A DNA stretch of 64,000 nucleotides from Rhodospirillum sp. (GCA_013822765.1 PNKY01000004.1:124001-188000), one strand, 5' to 3'; positions 52,956 to 62,060 are shown, numbered from the stretch's first letter. Numbers and translations are program-made. The notes: a model not told the origin generated them from the letters alone.

Positions 52956-53151
52956 CAGTCATCGGCGGCCCGCAGGCCTACCGATAAATCCTTGAATCGG
53001 TGTGGGAAACCGGCTGCGGCGCAGGTCGCGGCTGGCCCCATGCCTTCTGCTGTTCACCACGATTCCACCTGATATAGTGGCGCCCGGTTTCGGCCGGGGC
53101 GGTCTTCCCGGCCTTTCATCGTCAAGGATCAGGGACGGAAGAGGGGTCGAC

Positions 53152-54456
53152 ATGACCAGCAATGCCAGTTTGCACAAGCGCCGCATGGACGCGGTGCCCC
53201 GCGGCGTGGGCAACGCCTATGCGATCTATGCCGAGCGCGCGTCGAACGCCGAGATCATCGATGTCGAGGGCAAGCGCCTGATCGATTTCGCCGGCGGCAT
53301 CGCGGTGCTGAACACCGGCCATTGCCACCCGAAGGTGGTGGCGGCGGTGACAGAGCAGCTCGGCAAGTTCACCCACACCTGCTTCCAAGTGAATCCGTAC
53401 GAGCAGTATATCCGCCTGGCCGAGCGGCTGAACGACATCACCCCGGGCGATTTTCCGAAGAAGACCATCTTCCTCACCACCGGCGCGGAAGCGGTCGAGA
53501 ATGCGGTGAAGATCGCGCGCGCCCACACCAAGCGCGCGGCCGTCATCGCCTTCTCCGGCGCGTTCCACGGCCGCACGCTGATGGGCATGGCGCTGACCGG
53601 CAAGTACCAGCCGTACAAGGTCGGCTTCGGTCCGTTCCCGACCGACATCTATCATGTGCCGTTCCCCGAGACGAACGAGAAGGACGGCTGGCAGAAATCG
53701 CTGAAGGCGCTGGAGACCTTGTTCAAGGCCGACGTCGGCCCGGACAACGTCGCCGCCATCATCATCGAGCCGGTCCAGGGCGAGGGCGGCTTCAACATCG
53801 TTCCGTTCGAGCTGATGCGCGCCTTGCGCCAGATCTGCGACAAGCACGGCATCGTCCTCATCGCCGACGAGATCCAGACCGGCTTCGCGCGCACCGGCAA
53901 GATGTTCGCGATCGAACATTCCGGCGTCGCGCCCGACCTCATCTGCATGGCCAAGAGCCTGGCGGGCGGCTTCCCGCTCTCGGCCGTCACCGGCAAGGCT
54001 GAGATCATGGATGCCCCGGCGGCTGGCGGCCTCGGCGGCACCTATGGCGGCTCGCCGATCGGCTGCGCCGCGGCCAACGCGGTGCTCGATGTGATGGAAG
54101 AGGAAAAGCTGCTGGAGCGCGCCGACGTCATCGGCAAGCGCATGATCGAGCGCCTGACCGAGATGAAGCGCCGCAATTCCTTCGGCAACCGCATCGGCGA
54201 CATCCGCGGCCTCGGCGCCATGGTGGCGTGCGATCTCATCACCAAGGATGGCACGCCGGACGCCGACCTCACCAAGCAGGTGGTGAACAAGGCCGGCGAG
54301 AACGGACTCATCCTCTTGAGCTGCGGCGTCAACGCCAACGTGCTGCGCTTCCTGATGCCGCTGACGGCGCCGGACGGAATCATTGAGGAAGGCTTCGACA
54401 TCCTCGAGAAGACCATCGGCCAGGTGCTGGAGGCGTCGTCCAACAAGGCGGCGTAG
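53152..54456 (+). CDS. gabT: 4-aminobutyrate aminotransferase
   Basis: A 434-residue class III aminotransferase. PLP lysine is Lys268 (CMAKSLAGGFPL); Glu211 in PVQGEGGF matches the GABA-specific Glu211 of E. coli GabT. TGAEAVENAVKIAR and ADEIQTGFARTGK are family blocks. It converts GABA plus 2-oxoglutarate to succinic semialdehyde plus glutamate, a final step of putrescine degradation. No gabD is adjacent. I chose the ATG at 53152; upstream codons to 53002 have no aminotransferase content. Confidence 0.93.
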   Translation: MTSNASLHKRRMDAVPRGVGNAYAIYAERASNAEIIDVEGKRLIDFAGGIAVLNTGHCHPKVVAAVTEQLGKFTHTCFQVNPYEQYIRLAERLNDITPGDFPKKTIFLTTGAEAVENAVKIARAHTKRAAVIAFSGAFHGRTLMGMALTGKYQPYKVGFGPFPTDIYHVPFPETNEKDGWQKSLKALETLFKADVGPDNVAAIIIEPVQGEGGFNIVPFELMRALRQICDKHGIVLIADEIQTGFARTGKMFAIEHSGVAPDLICMAKSLAGGFPLSAVTGKAEIMDAPAAGGLGGTYGGSPIGCAAANAVLDVMEEEKLLERADVIGKRMIERLTEMKRRNSFGNRIGDIRGLGAMVACDLITKDGTPDADLTKQVVNKAGENGLILLSCGVNANVLRFLMPLTAPDGIIEEGFDILEKTIGQVLEASSNKAA

Positions 54457-54484
54457 CGCGCACTCTCGCTCCGGTAAAATGTGG

Positions 54485-54530
54485 AATCCGGTCGATGGAC
54501 GATTGAGTTGTTCGTCGGCCGGATTTCTTT
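54485..54530 (+). terminator. Candidate Rho-independent terminator after gabT
   Basis: Arms AATCCGGTCGA (54485-54495) and TCGGCCGGATT (54515-54525) pair over 11 bases with one G-T wobble, with a 19-base loop and a T-rich tail (TCTTTC). It starts 29 bases after the gabT stop. Confidence 0.5.
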
Positions 54531-54659
54531 CATTTCGGCCTGCCTCTCTGAGCGCTTGAGCAGTCACGAACCACGGCGGATCGGGTCGCTGGACTCATGC
54601 GGGCAACTTTTCCCGCAGCCGAGACATCACCGGCGATTTGTCAAAAAGGAAGACGACCT

Positions 54660-55724
54660 ATGAAACGGGCTCGATTGCGCGATCTCGGGCTATCAATCGG
54701 CAGCCTGCCGACAGGACCGCTGAATGCAATAACCGATGTCGGTGGAGTTCTCGTAGGGCACGAGACCATCATTCTCGATCAGCCGCGGGTCGTACGATCC
54801 GGCGTGACGGTCATCGTCCCCGAGGACGGAAATATTTGGCGGAATCACCTTTTCGCCGGTGCGCATGTACTGAACGGCAACGGCGAGATGACGGGCGGAG
54901 CATTCTTGGAGGAGTTTGGACTGCTGGCCGGGCCCATTGCGATCACGAGTACACACTCAGTCGGCGCCGTCTACGAGGGCCTCCTCCGCTGCAAGCACGA
55001 CCTTGATCTCGAGTTCGATCTTTTTATGCCGGTTGTGGCGGAGACCGACGACGGCCACCTCAGCGATAGCGCGGCATTTGCCATCCGCCCGGACCATGTG
55101 CAGGCCGCACTGAAGGCCGCGCGATCCGGCGCAGTCCCAGAGGGCAATGTCGGCGGTGGCACGGGCATGAATACCCATGAGTTCAAAGCCGGAATTGGCA
55201 CGGCATCGCGCTGCGTCGAGGTGGCGGGCGGGCGCTGGACCGTCGGTGTATTGGTGCAAGCGAACTATGGCCGCCGCAACGAGCTGCGGCTGGACGGTCG
55301 GCCGATCGGATCGCGGATTCCGACGAACATGGTGCCGAGCCCTTGGTCAAACCCAAAGGATGAAGGATCGATCATCGTTATCGTCGCGACGGATGCTCCG
55401 CTGCTGCCTCTTCAGTGCAAGCGCCTCGCACAACGTGCCGGCCTTGGAGTCGGTCGCGTCGGCGGCACGGGAGCACCGGGGAGTGGCGATCTGTTCCTGG
55501 CGTTTTCGACCGGCAACACGCATTCCATGGAGGCGGTCGACCAGCCTCACAGTGCCCGGTTTCTGCCCGACCTGGGGCTGGGCCCGGTTCTAGACGCGGT
55601 CATCGAGGCGACCGAGGAAGGCATTTGGAATGCGCTTTGCGCTGCCGAAGATATGATCGGACAACAAGGAAGAAGGTCAGCCGCCATTCCGCTCGACCTT
55701 CTCAAGCAACTCGCTTCCGCCTAG
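54660..55724 (+). CDS. P1-family L-aminopeptidase/D-esterase (DmpA-like)
   Basis: A 354-residue N-terminal-nucleophile-type hydrolase. LSIGSLPTGPLNAITDVGGVLVGH is the family start; GNVGGGTGMNTHEFKAGIGTAS and RVGGTGAPGSGDLFLAFSTGN are the signature blocks. The bond Gly274-Ser275 corresponds to the autoproteolytic site Gly249-Ser250 of Ochrobactrum DmpA, with Ser275 as nucleophile. It removes N-terminal residues from small peptides or amides. ATG at 54660 with AAAAGGAAG upstream. Convergent with the ornithine cyclodeaminase family gene. Confidence 0.93.
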   Translation: MKRARLRDLGLSIGSLPTGPLNAITDVGGVLVGHETIILDQPRVVRSGVTVIVPEDGNIWRNHLFAGAHVLNGNGEMTGGAFLEEFGLLAGPIAITSTHSVGAVYEGLLRCKHDLDLEFDLFMPVVAETDDGHLSDSAAFAIRPDHVQAALKAARSGAVPEGNVGGGTGMNTHEFKAGIGTASRCVEVAGGRWTVGVLVQANYGRRNELRLDGRPIGSRIPTNMVPSPWSNPKDEGSIIVIVATDAPLLPLQCKRLAQRAGLGVGRVGGTGAPGSGDLFLAFSTGNTHSMEAVDQPHSARFLPDLGLGPVLDAVIEATEEGIWNALCAAEDMIGQQGRRSAAIPLDLLKQLASA

Positions 55725-55745
55725 GCTCTGATCCTCAGGGAACGG

Positions 55746-56744
55746 CTATCCTGGAATCGCGCCGCTCGTCTTGGCGCGGCGATAGGCCAGGGCTGCCAGC
55801 GCCAGATCGCCGATAGCGAGGCCGCGGAACACGAAGGCCGTGCGTTCCTCGGCGCCGGCGCGGCCCGCGATCTCGCCGCTCACCAGGCCGGACAGGTCGC
55901 CGACGACCAGCGCCGGCGGGACCATGGGTTTGCTCATCTTGGCTTCCTGCTCCAGGTCGTCGATCACGATGCGCTGGAACGCGCCCATGCCTTCGGCCAC
56001 CCAAGGCAGGGCAAGGTCGGTGCTGGTGAGGAAAGCCCCGGGCTTCAGCCAGCGCGCATCCAGGAAGGGCACGAGATTGGGCACCAGGGTCACCGAGGTC
56101 ACGATGAGGTCGGCTCCCTCGACCGCTTCTCGCGCGGTCTTGCTGGCGATGGCGGCGAGGCCGCGTGCTTCGGCAATCCGGCACAGCGCGTCGCGGTTTT
56201 CGGTACCGCGTCCGAAGGCGCGGATCTCGCGCACCGGAAAGAGATCGCAGAACGCATCCAGATGGCTGCGTGCCTCGACCCCGCAGCCGATGAAGGCGAT
56301 GCTGGCCGAGTCCGTCCGCGCCAGGCGCTTGGCCGCGATTGCGCTCAGGCCAGCGGTGCGCCGCGCCGTCACCCAATTGCCCTCGACAATGGCCAGCGGC
56401 AGGCCGGTTTCGCTGTCGAGCAGCGTGACCAGCGAGTTGATGACAGAGATGCCGCGGTCGCGATTGCGCGGATTCAGCACCAGCGATTTGGTCGCCACGA
56501 CCCGCGGCTCGTCCGCGACGGCAAGGGTGGCCATGATGTAGCGATCATCGCCCGGAAGCACGACGACCTTCGGCGCGCACCAGACTTGGCCGCGCCGCTG
56601 GCCGAGGATCAGCTGCTCGATGCTGTCGATGGCCTCGTGCGTCGTGATCGCCAAGCGTTCAAGAACGGACCGGGACAGGTATGGCACGGTTGTTGGTGAC
56701 CCGGTCTGGTCGTTCATCGGTATGTTGGGGTCGATTGGCGCCAT
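55746..56744 (-). CDS. Ornithine cyclodeaminase/mu-crystallin family protein
   Basis: A 332-residue NAD-dependent enzyme. PKVVVLPGDDRYIMATLAV, VEGNWVTARRTAGLSAIAAKRLA, and FIGCGVEARSHLDAF (Rossmann loop) define the OCD family, which includes ornithine cyclodeaminase, alanine dehydrogenase and ketimine reductases. The diagnostic Asp and Lys sites were not checked, so activity on ornithine is only one possibility. Genomic context with gabT and the peptidase hints at amino acid catabolism. Start at 56744; MNDQTG at 56717 is an alternative. Confidence 0.85.
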   Translation of the reverse strand: MAPIDPNIPMNDQTGSPTTVPYLSRSVLERLAITTHEAIDSIEQLILGQRRGQVWCAPKVVVLPGDDRYIMATLAVADEPRVVATKSLVLNPRNRDRGISVINSLVTLLDSETGLPLAIVEGNWVTARRTAGLSAIAAKRLARTDSASIAFIGCGVEARSHLDAFCDLFPVREIRAFGRGTENRDALCRIAEARGLAAIASKTAREAVEGADLIVTSVTLVPNLVPFLDARWLKPGAFLTSTDLALPWVAEGMGAFQRIVIDDLEQEAKMSKPMVPPALVVGDLSGLVSGEIAGRAGAEERTAFVFRGLAIGDLALAALAYRRAKTSGAIPG

Positions 56745-56830
56745 GCAACCTGTCCGTTTTTTCGAGAAGGCGTCAGGCTATACCGGACAGCATCTCCGGT
56801 CCATTGGCGCGAGCTTCCGCGGGTTGCACG

Positions 56831-57022
56831 TCAGTGAACGTCTTTTTGTCCAGCGGAAGACTGCTTGTCGGTGACTGGCACGTCGTCCTCATCCAGCAGG
56901 ATGCGCTCCGCGGCGCCGTCGAGATCTTCGTACTGGCCGCTCCGCAGAGACCACAGGAAGACGGCGAGTCCGACCGCGCCCATCCCCAGGGCAACGGGGA
57001 TCAAATAGTAGAAGCCGGTCAT
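56831..57022 (-). CDS. ccoS: cbb3 oxidase assembly protein CcoS
   Basis: A 63-residue protein with one N-terminal TM helix (YYLIPVALGMGAVGLAVFLW) and the CcoS-typical LRSGQYEDLDGAAERILLDEDD. CcoS is needed to insert metal or heme into cbb3 oxidase. Its ATG overlaps the ccoI stop by 4 bases, as usual for the ccoI-ccoS pair. Confidence 0.93.
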   Translation of the reverse strand: MTGFYYLIPVALGMGAVGLAVFLWSLRSGQYEDLDGAAERILLDEDDVPVTDKQSSAGQKDVH

Positions 57023-59283
57023 CCGGTCCTCCCGGCCACAAGCCCCGGCCGAAGATCGATCTGCGTGTCCTTGGGCACGCCGGTGGCCCGGACACCGAGC
57101 CGCAATGCGTTGCCGACCACGATGATCGACGACAGCGACATGGCAATGGCGGCCAGCAAGGGCGTCACCTGGCCCAGGATCGCAACCGGAACCGCGATCG
57201 CGTTGTAGCCGGCGGCGAGCAGCAGGTTCTGGCGGACCAGGCGAGCGGCCTCGCGGGCGATGTCGATCGCCTGCGGCACCGCCGTCAGGCTGTCCCGGAG
57301 GAAGACGAAGTCGGCGGCGTTGCGCCCGACATCCGCGGCCGAGGCCGGCGCCATCGAGACATGCGCCGCAGCTAGGGCGGGGGCATCGTTCAGTCCGTCA
57401 CCAACCATCAGGGCCTTGCGTCCTGACTCGGCGATCGAGGCGACACGGGCGACCTTGTCGCGCGGCGACACTTCCCCCACATGCGGAACACCGAGCGTCA
57501 GCGCCAGCCGGCGCACCGCCTCATCGCGATCGCCGGACAGGATTTCGACCGGCACGTTGCGCGATGCCAGCATCCCGATGGCTTCCCGGGCGCCGGCGCG
57601 CAGCTCATCCTGGAAATGGAAGCAAGCCAGGAGCCGCCCGTTTTCTGACAGCACGACGCTTGGTCCATCCCATTCGGGCGCCGCGCCGTCGGACAAAGCC
57701 CATTCGGGCTTGCCCAGCCGATAGAGCCGGTCGCCGATGCGGCCTTCGAGGCCTGACCCGAAATGCTCGCTCAGATCGGCCAGTGCGACCGGCGATGCCT
57801 TGTCGTGCCGCCCTGCGGCCGCGAGGGCCAAGGAATAGGGATGGCGCGAGTGAGCTCCCATCGCCGCAGCCACGGCAAGCGCCGGCCGGTCGATCCTGCC
57901 GCCGACCAGCTGCGGCGTCCCGCGGGTGAGCGTTCCGGTCTTATCGAAGATCACATGATCGGCTTCGGCCAGACGCTCCAGCGCGCCACCATCCTTGATC
58001 ATGATCCCGCGCTCGAACAACCGCCGCGCCGCCACGACCTGCACCATGGGAACGGCCAATCCAAGCGCACAGGGGCAGGTGATGATCAGGACGGCGATGG
58101 CAATCGTGACGGCGCGATGCGCGTCGCCCGACGCGATCATCCATCCGACGAAGGTCAGCAACGCCGTCAGGTGAATCACCGGCGCGTACAACCGGGCGGC
58201 GCGATCGGCGATCTGGCGATAGGTCGAGCGGCCGGCCTCGGCCGCCTCCATCATGCGCGTCATCTCTGCCAGGAAGGAGTCCACCGCCGCCGCGGTGGCC
58301 ACGATCGTCAGGGGCGCCGACAGGTTGAGCATTCCGGCTTGCAGCAAGGAGCCCTCGGCCACTGGCCTGGGCACGCTCTCGCCCGACACCAGCGCACAAT
58401 CCAGCTCCGATCGTCCCGCGGCCACGTGCGCATCCACCGGCACCCGTTCGCCGGCAGCCAGCAGGATGGTCATGCCGGCCCGGATTTCATCCACCGGCAG
58501 GTAGCGGTGCGTTCCATCGGGCTGCAGCACAAGAGCCCCGCGCGCGGCCAGCCGGGCAAGGCCCTTCACGGCCGCGCGCGCCCGTTCCCGCATCATGTGG
58601 TCCAGGGTGCGGCCGATCAGCAGAAAGAACAGCAGCGATGTCGCGGCGTCGAAATAGGCGTGCGGGCCGTGATGCGCGGTCTCGTAGACGCTCATCCCGA
58701 ACGCGAGCAGGACGCCGATCGAGATCGGCACGTCCATGTTGGTCCGGCCGCGCCGCAACGCCATCCAGGCCGATCGAAAGAAGATCCGGCCGGAATAGAC
58801 CAGGGCCGGCAGCGCGATCATGGCGGAGATCCAGTGGAACGCGTCGCGCGCGGCTGCATCCGCGCCGGACCAGACTCCGACCGACAGCATCATGATATTG
58901 CTGGCGGCGAAGCCGGCGACCGCGAGCGCCCACACCAGCTCTCTGAGGACGACGTCCTTTTCCTCGGCGCCGAAGTCGTAGAGATGGGCTTCGTAGCCGA
59001 CGGCCTTCAGCGCGGCAATGACCGGAGGCGGGGCCTCGCCGCGCCAGCGGATCGTGGCGCGCCGGGTCGAGAGGTTGACCCGCGCATGCTCGACGCCGGG
59101 CAGCCCGCCGAGCGCGCGCTCGATTGTCTGGATGCAGCCGCCGCAATGCATCGCCGGCACGGACAGATCGCTTTGCCGCAGGTTCTCGCCGACAACGCGG
59201 CTCGCCAGGAGCAACTCGTTGCCGGCGCTGTTCGACTCGCCCATCGCAAGGGCGAGCTCGGCGCTTGGCACGCAGCAGCTCAC
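57019..59283 (-). CDS. ccoI: Copper-transporting P-type ATPase CcoI/FixI
   Basis: A 754-residue P1B-type ATPase that exports Cu for cbb3 assembly. It has an N-terminal heavy-metal domain with MHCGGC (Cys47, Cys50), TCPCAL with Cys403-Pro-Cys405 in the sixth TM helix, phosphorylation site DKTGT (Asp447), and GDGLNDAPAL in the hinge. Start is GTG at 59283 with GGAG seven bases upstream; the protein opens with Cys3-Cys4, an extra Cys pair. It lies 9 bases after the DUF2189 gene and overlaps ccoS. Confidence 0.94.
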   Translation of the reverse strand: MSCCVPSAELALAMGESNSAGNELLLASRVVGENLRQSDLSVPAMHCGGCIQTIERALGGLPGVEHARVNLSTRRATIRWRGEAPPPVIAALKAVGYEAHLYDFGAEEKDVVLRELVWALAVAGFAASNIMMLSVGVWSGADAAARDAFHWISAMIALPALVYSGRIFFRSAWMALRRGRTNMDVPISIGVLLAFGMSVYETAHHGPHAYFDAATSLLFFLLIGRTLDHMMRERARAAVKGLARLAARGALVLQPDGTHRYLPVDEIRAGMTILLAAGERVPVDAHVAAGRSELDCALVSGESVPRPVAEGSLLQAGMLNLSAPLTIVATAAAVDSFLAEMTRMMEAAEAGRSTYRQIADRAARLYAPVIHLTALLTFVGWMIASGDAHRAVTIAIAVLIITCPCALGLAVPMVQVVAARRLFERGIMIKDGGALERLAEADHVIFDKTGTLTRGTPQLVGGRIDRPALAVAAAMGAHSRHPYSLALAAAGRHDKASPVALADLSEHFGSGLEGRIGDRLYRLGKPEWALSDGAAPEWDGPSVVLSENGRLLACFHFQDELRAGAREAIGMLASRNVPVEILSGDRDEAVRRLALTLGVPHVGEVSPRDKVARVASIAESGRKALMVGDGLNDAPALAAAHVSMAPASAADVGRNAADFVFLRDSLTAVPQAIDIAREAARLVRQNLLLAAGYNAIAVPVAILGQVTPLLAAIAMSLSSIIVVGNALRLGVRATGVPKDTQIDLRPGLVAGRTG

Positions 59284-59292
59284 CGGGCGCTC

Positions 59293-60078
59293 CTACCGCC
59301 GGATCGCGCGATAGACATGCCAGGTCCCGTGGCCCAGCACCGGAAACACCACGATCAGTCCCAGGAGTCCGGTCACCAGGCTGAACAGGAACAGGGCGAG
59401 GACGATCGCGCCCCAGGTCAGCATGACCGGCCGGTTGTTCCAGACCAAAGCCATGCTGGTGCCCATCGCAGTCAGCGCATCGACCCGCTCCTCAAGCATC
59501 ATCGGGATCGAGAACACGCTGATGGCGAAGGAGAAGGCCGCGAACAGCGCGCCCACGGCGCCTCCCACGATCACCATCGCCCCGCCGATCGGCGTCGTGA
59601 ACAGCATCGGCGCGATATGTTCCAGGCCCGGGAATGGCCGCAGCCCGAAGAACAGCGCGTAGATGATGACGGCGGCGCGCATCCACAGCAGCATCAGCAG
59701 GCACAGAAGGACGCCGGTGAAGAGGATTTGCCCGCCAGACGCGGGGCGGACGAAAATCATCCGCGCCAGGCTGACCGGCGCGCCGGCCGCGATCGCGCGG
59801 CTCTTCTCGTACAGGCCGACAGCGACGATCGGTCCGACCACCATGAAGCCGGCGAACGCTGGGAACAGGATATAGTCCCAGCCGAACGCGAACAGCCCGC
59901 CGACGATCGCCGCAGAGATGAGAAAGACGATCACGCCATAGATGAGGCTCGCCGCCGGCTGGATGAGCAGGTCGTGCCATCCAGCGTTCAGCCACTGGAA
60001 CGCCGTCGCCGGTGCATGGCCCCGGTTCAAGGTCTTGTCACGGGGCAGCGGCGGCATGACGGCAGGGATCGTCGGCAT
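59293..60078 (-). CDS. DUF2189 family integral membrane protein
   Basis: A 261-residue polytopic protein with about six hydrophobic helices. WHDLLIQPAASLIYGVIVFLI and FPAFAGFMVVGPIVAVGLYEKSR are typical of DUF2189 (unknown function; common near respiratory genes). Starts are ambiguous: ATG at 60078 has AGGAAG four bases upstream, whereas a GTG at 60090 would overlap the preceding stop; I prefer the ATG. Its position between the oxidase genes and ccoI suggests a role in oxidase assembly or stability, which is inference. Confidence 0.8.
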   Translation of the reverse strand: MPTIPAVMPPLPRDKTLNRGHAPATAFQWLNAGWHDLLIQPAASLIYGVIVFLISAAIVGGLFAFGWDYILFPAFAGFMVVGPIVAVGLYEKSRAIAAGAPVSLARMIFVRPASGGQILFTGVLLCLLMLLWMRAAVIIYALFFGLRPFPGLEHIAPMLFTTPIGGAMVIVGGAVGALFAAFSFAISVFSIPMMLEERVDALTAMGTSMALVWNNRPVMLTWGAIVLALFLFSLVTGLLGLIVVFPVLGHGTWHVYRAIRR

Positions 60079-60086
60079 TGGCTTCC

Positions 60087-60299
60087 TCACTCCGACGGCG
60101 CGCCGGCTTGCTGCGGCGAGCAGTTCGATTGCGCGGCACTGAACGAGCCGCTCTGTGCGCCCGCTTCGCCCGGCCTCAGATGCGCGACGCAGTCCGGTTG
60201 CGACGTCACCGCCACATAGACGAGATGCGCGTTGGCGCCGATGACCAGCAGCAGCCCGGCGGCAACGGCCAGCAGGATCGCGGTCTTGGCGCGGCTCAT
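60087..60299 (-). CDS. Small membrane-anchored protein in the cbb3 operon
   Basis: A 70-residue protein with one TM helix (residues about 7-24), then a periplasmic tail with Cys37 and Cys60 (QPDCVAH and SNCSPQ). It starts with ATG overlapping the ccoP stop by 4 bases. The family is not recognised. In most alphaproteobacteria ccoG (FixG) and ccoH (FixH) follow ccoP; neither is present here, so this short protein occupies their position. It is too short to be CcoH (about 150 residues). Confidence 0.75.
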   Translation of the reverse strand: MSRAKTAILLAVAAGLLLVIGANAHLVYVAVTSQPDCVAHLRPGEAGAQSGSFSAAQSNCSPQQAGAPSE

Positions 60300-61168
60300 T
60301 GGCCCGCTTCCTTCAGATCGACCAGATAGAGGGCGAGGATCTTCCGGTCGATCGCCGACAGGCGCGCTTCCCAGGTCGGCATGTGCCCCTGCCGGCCGCT
60401 CCAGACCGTGTCGAAGATGGATTGCAGGTCGCCGCCATAGATCCAGAACTGGTCGGTCAGGTCCGGCCCGCCGACATCCGTCTTTCCCTTGCCATCGGCG
60501 CCATGACAGGACACGCAGTTGGCGGCAAAGACCTCCTTGCCATCCGCGATCGGCTCGGCGGGTGCATCGGTCGCCGCAGTGAGGCTTCGCACATAGGCGA
60601 CAACCTTAGTGACGTCATCACGGGGCAGCATCCCGTCGCGGCCGAAGGCGAGCATCTGCGATACGCGGGTGTCAGGATGAGTGGAATTGATGCCGACCCG
60701 GATGGTCTCGGCGATCGTCGCGGGATTCCCGCCCCACAGCCAGGAGGCGGTTGTGAGACTGGGGTATCCCTTGCCGCCCTGGGCGTTGCGGCCGTGGCAG
60801 GCCGCGCAATTGTCGCCGAACAGGGTGTGGCCGGTGTGGCGCACGAACGCCATCAGCGGCGGATCGCCCTGGATCGTCGCATCGTCCGCCGATGCGATGC
60901 GGTCCACCAGCGCGGCGCGGTCGAGCGCCGCTTCCTTCAGGGACTCGGAAACGATGGCGCGCTGGTCGATGCCAAGCAGGCCCTTGGTATAGGTCAGGCC
61001 GAGGGGCCAAGTCGGCATCAGGATCCAGTAGCCGACGGCGAACAGCGCCGTCACGACCAGGAAGAAATAGACCGCGCGCGGAACCGGCGTATTCAGCTCC
61101 TTGATGCCGTTCCACTCATGTCCGGTCGTGAGATAGCCGGAATGAGGATCGCGCTCTTCTACCGACAT
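60296..61168 (-). CDS. ccoP: cbb3 oxidase diheme subunit CcoP/FixP
   Basis: A 290-residue membrane-anchored diheme cytochrome c. The N-terminus GHEWNGIKELNTPVPRAVYFF leads into one TM helix (about 31-50). Heme sites are CAACH (Cys121, Cys124, His125) and CVSCH (Cys218, Cys221, His222). It passes electrons from soluble cytochrome c to CcoO. It overlaps the ccoQ stop region and the small gene downstream by 4 bases. Confidence 0.96.
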   Translation of the reverse strand: MSVEERDPHSGYLTTGHEWNGIKELNTPVPRAVYFFLVVTALFAVGYWILMPTWPLGLTYTKGLLGIDQRAIVSESLKEAALDRAALVDRIASADDATIQGDPPLMAFVRHTGHTLFGDNCAACHGRNAQGGKGYPSLTTASWLWGGNPATIAETIRVGINSTHPDTRVSQMLAFGRDGMLPRDDVTKVVAYVRSLTAATDAPAEPIADGKEVFAANCVSCHGADGKGKTDVGGPDLTDQFWIYGGDLQSIFDTVWSGRQGHMPTWEARLSAIDRKILALYLVDLKEAGQ

Positions 61169-61329
61169 GGCTTGTCCTCGTCGTGCAGGATCGCGTCCGC
61201 GGCGCGGTCGAAGCGCTGCTTATTCGACGGCCAGAAGGCGTACACCAGGACCGCAATCGACAGCGCCAGCAGGTAGAACAGGCCGAACGACTTCGAGAAC
61301 CAGACCAGCGTGTCATGGGTCATGGTCAT
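61159..61329 (-). CDS. ccoQ: cbb3 oxidase small subunit CcoQ/FixQ
   Basis: A 56-residue one-TM protein (VWFSKSFGLFYLLALSIAVLVYAFWP) with a cytoplasmic tail. FWPSNKQRFDRAADAIL is the FixQ pattern. Starts ATG at 61329 (overlapping the ccoO stop, ATGA) or ATG at 61323; it overlaps ccoP by 10 bases. Needed for stability of the oxidase complex. Confidence 0.9.
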   Translation of the reverse strand: MTMTHDTLVWFSKSFGLFYLLALSIAVLVYAFWPSNKQRFDRAADAILHDEDKPCR

Positions 61330-62054
61330 TCCCCCAATGCGACCGGCTTGTGCGCCGCGTCGGTGAGCCGGCCGAGAATCTGCAGATAGGCGACCACGGC
61401 ATCGATCTCGGTCAGTTCGCTCGGCCTTCCATCGAACGCGTGGACGGTGGTGGCCGCACCGTAGCGCTCCGCCACGCCCGCCGCGGCCGGCGTATCCGGA
61501 GCGGCCTGCCCGGCGGCATCCGCGGCCGCGTTGGCGATCATCTCGTCGGTATAGGGCACGCCTACCGCGCGCATCGCCTCCAGGTTGGCGCCGAGATCGC
61601 TTGTGCGCAGCGTCGTGCGCATGAGCCATCCGTAGGCGGGCATGACGGATTCCGGCACCACGTCGCGCGGATTGTGGAGGTGCGCCACATGCCACTCGTC
61701 GGAATACTTGCCGCCGATACGGGCCAGGTCCGGGCCGGTGCGCTTCGAGCCCCACAGCATCGGGTGATCGTATTTGGATTCGACCGCCAGCGAATAAGGG
61801 CCGTAACGCTCCACCTCGTCGCGCAGGGTGCGGATCATCTGCGAATGACAAGCATAGCAGCCCTCGCGGATATAGATGTTCCGGCCCGCCAGCTCGAGCG
61901 GCGTGTAGACCCGCATGTCGGGCGCGTCCTCGACCGTCTGGTGAATGGTGAACAGCGGCGCGATCTCGACCAGGCCACCGATCGAGGCGACGCCGATGAT
62001 GGCGAGCACGAGCCCGATCGCCTTGCGTTCCAGCCGGTAGTGAAGACCGAACAT
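61326..62054 (-). CDS. ccoO: cbb3 oxidase monoheme subunit CcoO/FixO
   Basis: A 242-residue membrane-anchored cytochrome c. The N-terminal helix (GLVLAIIGVASIGGLVEI) precedes the heme site CYACH (Cys66, Cys69, His70). GREIYIREGCYACHSQMIR-type sequence and HNPRDVVPESVMPAYGWL are hallmark blocks. It lies 6 bases after ccoN. Confidence 0.96.
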   Translation of the reverse strand: MFGLHYRLERKAIGLVLAIIGVASIGGLVEIAPLFTIHQTVEDAPDMRVYTPLELAGRNIYIREGCYACHSQMIRTLRDEVERYGPYSLAVESKYDHPMLWGSKRTGPDLARIGGKYSDEWHVAHLHNPRDVVPESVMPAYGWLMRTTLRTSDLGANLEAMRAVGVPYTDEMIANAAADAAGQAAPDTPAAAGVAERYGAATTVHAFDGRPSELTEIDAVVAYLQILGRLTDAAHKPVALGE

Positions 62055-62060
62055 CGCCGC

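Noticed and set aside
57763..60219. 818-residue open frame antisense to ccoI and the DUF2189 gene
   Set aside because: His/Arg/Gln-rich shadow frame typical of high-GC DNA; the minus-strand genes here have clear P-type ATPase motifs.
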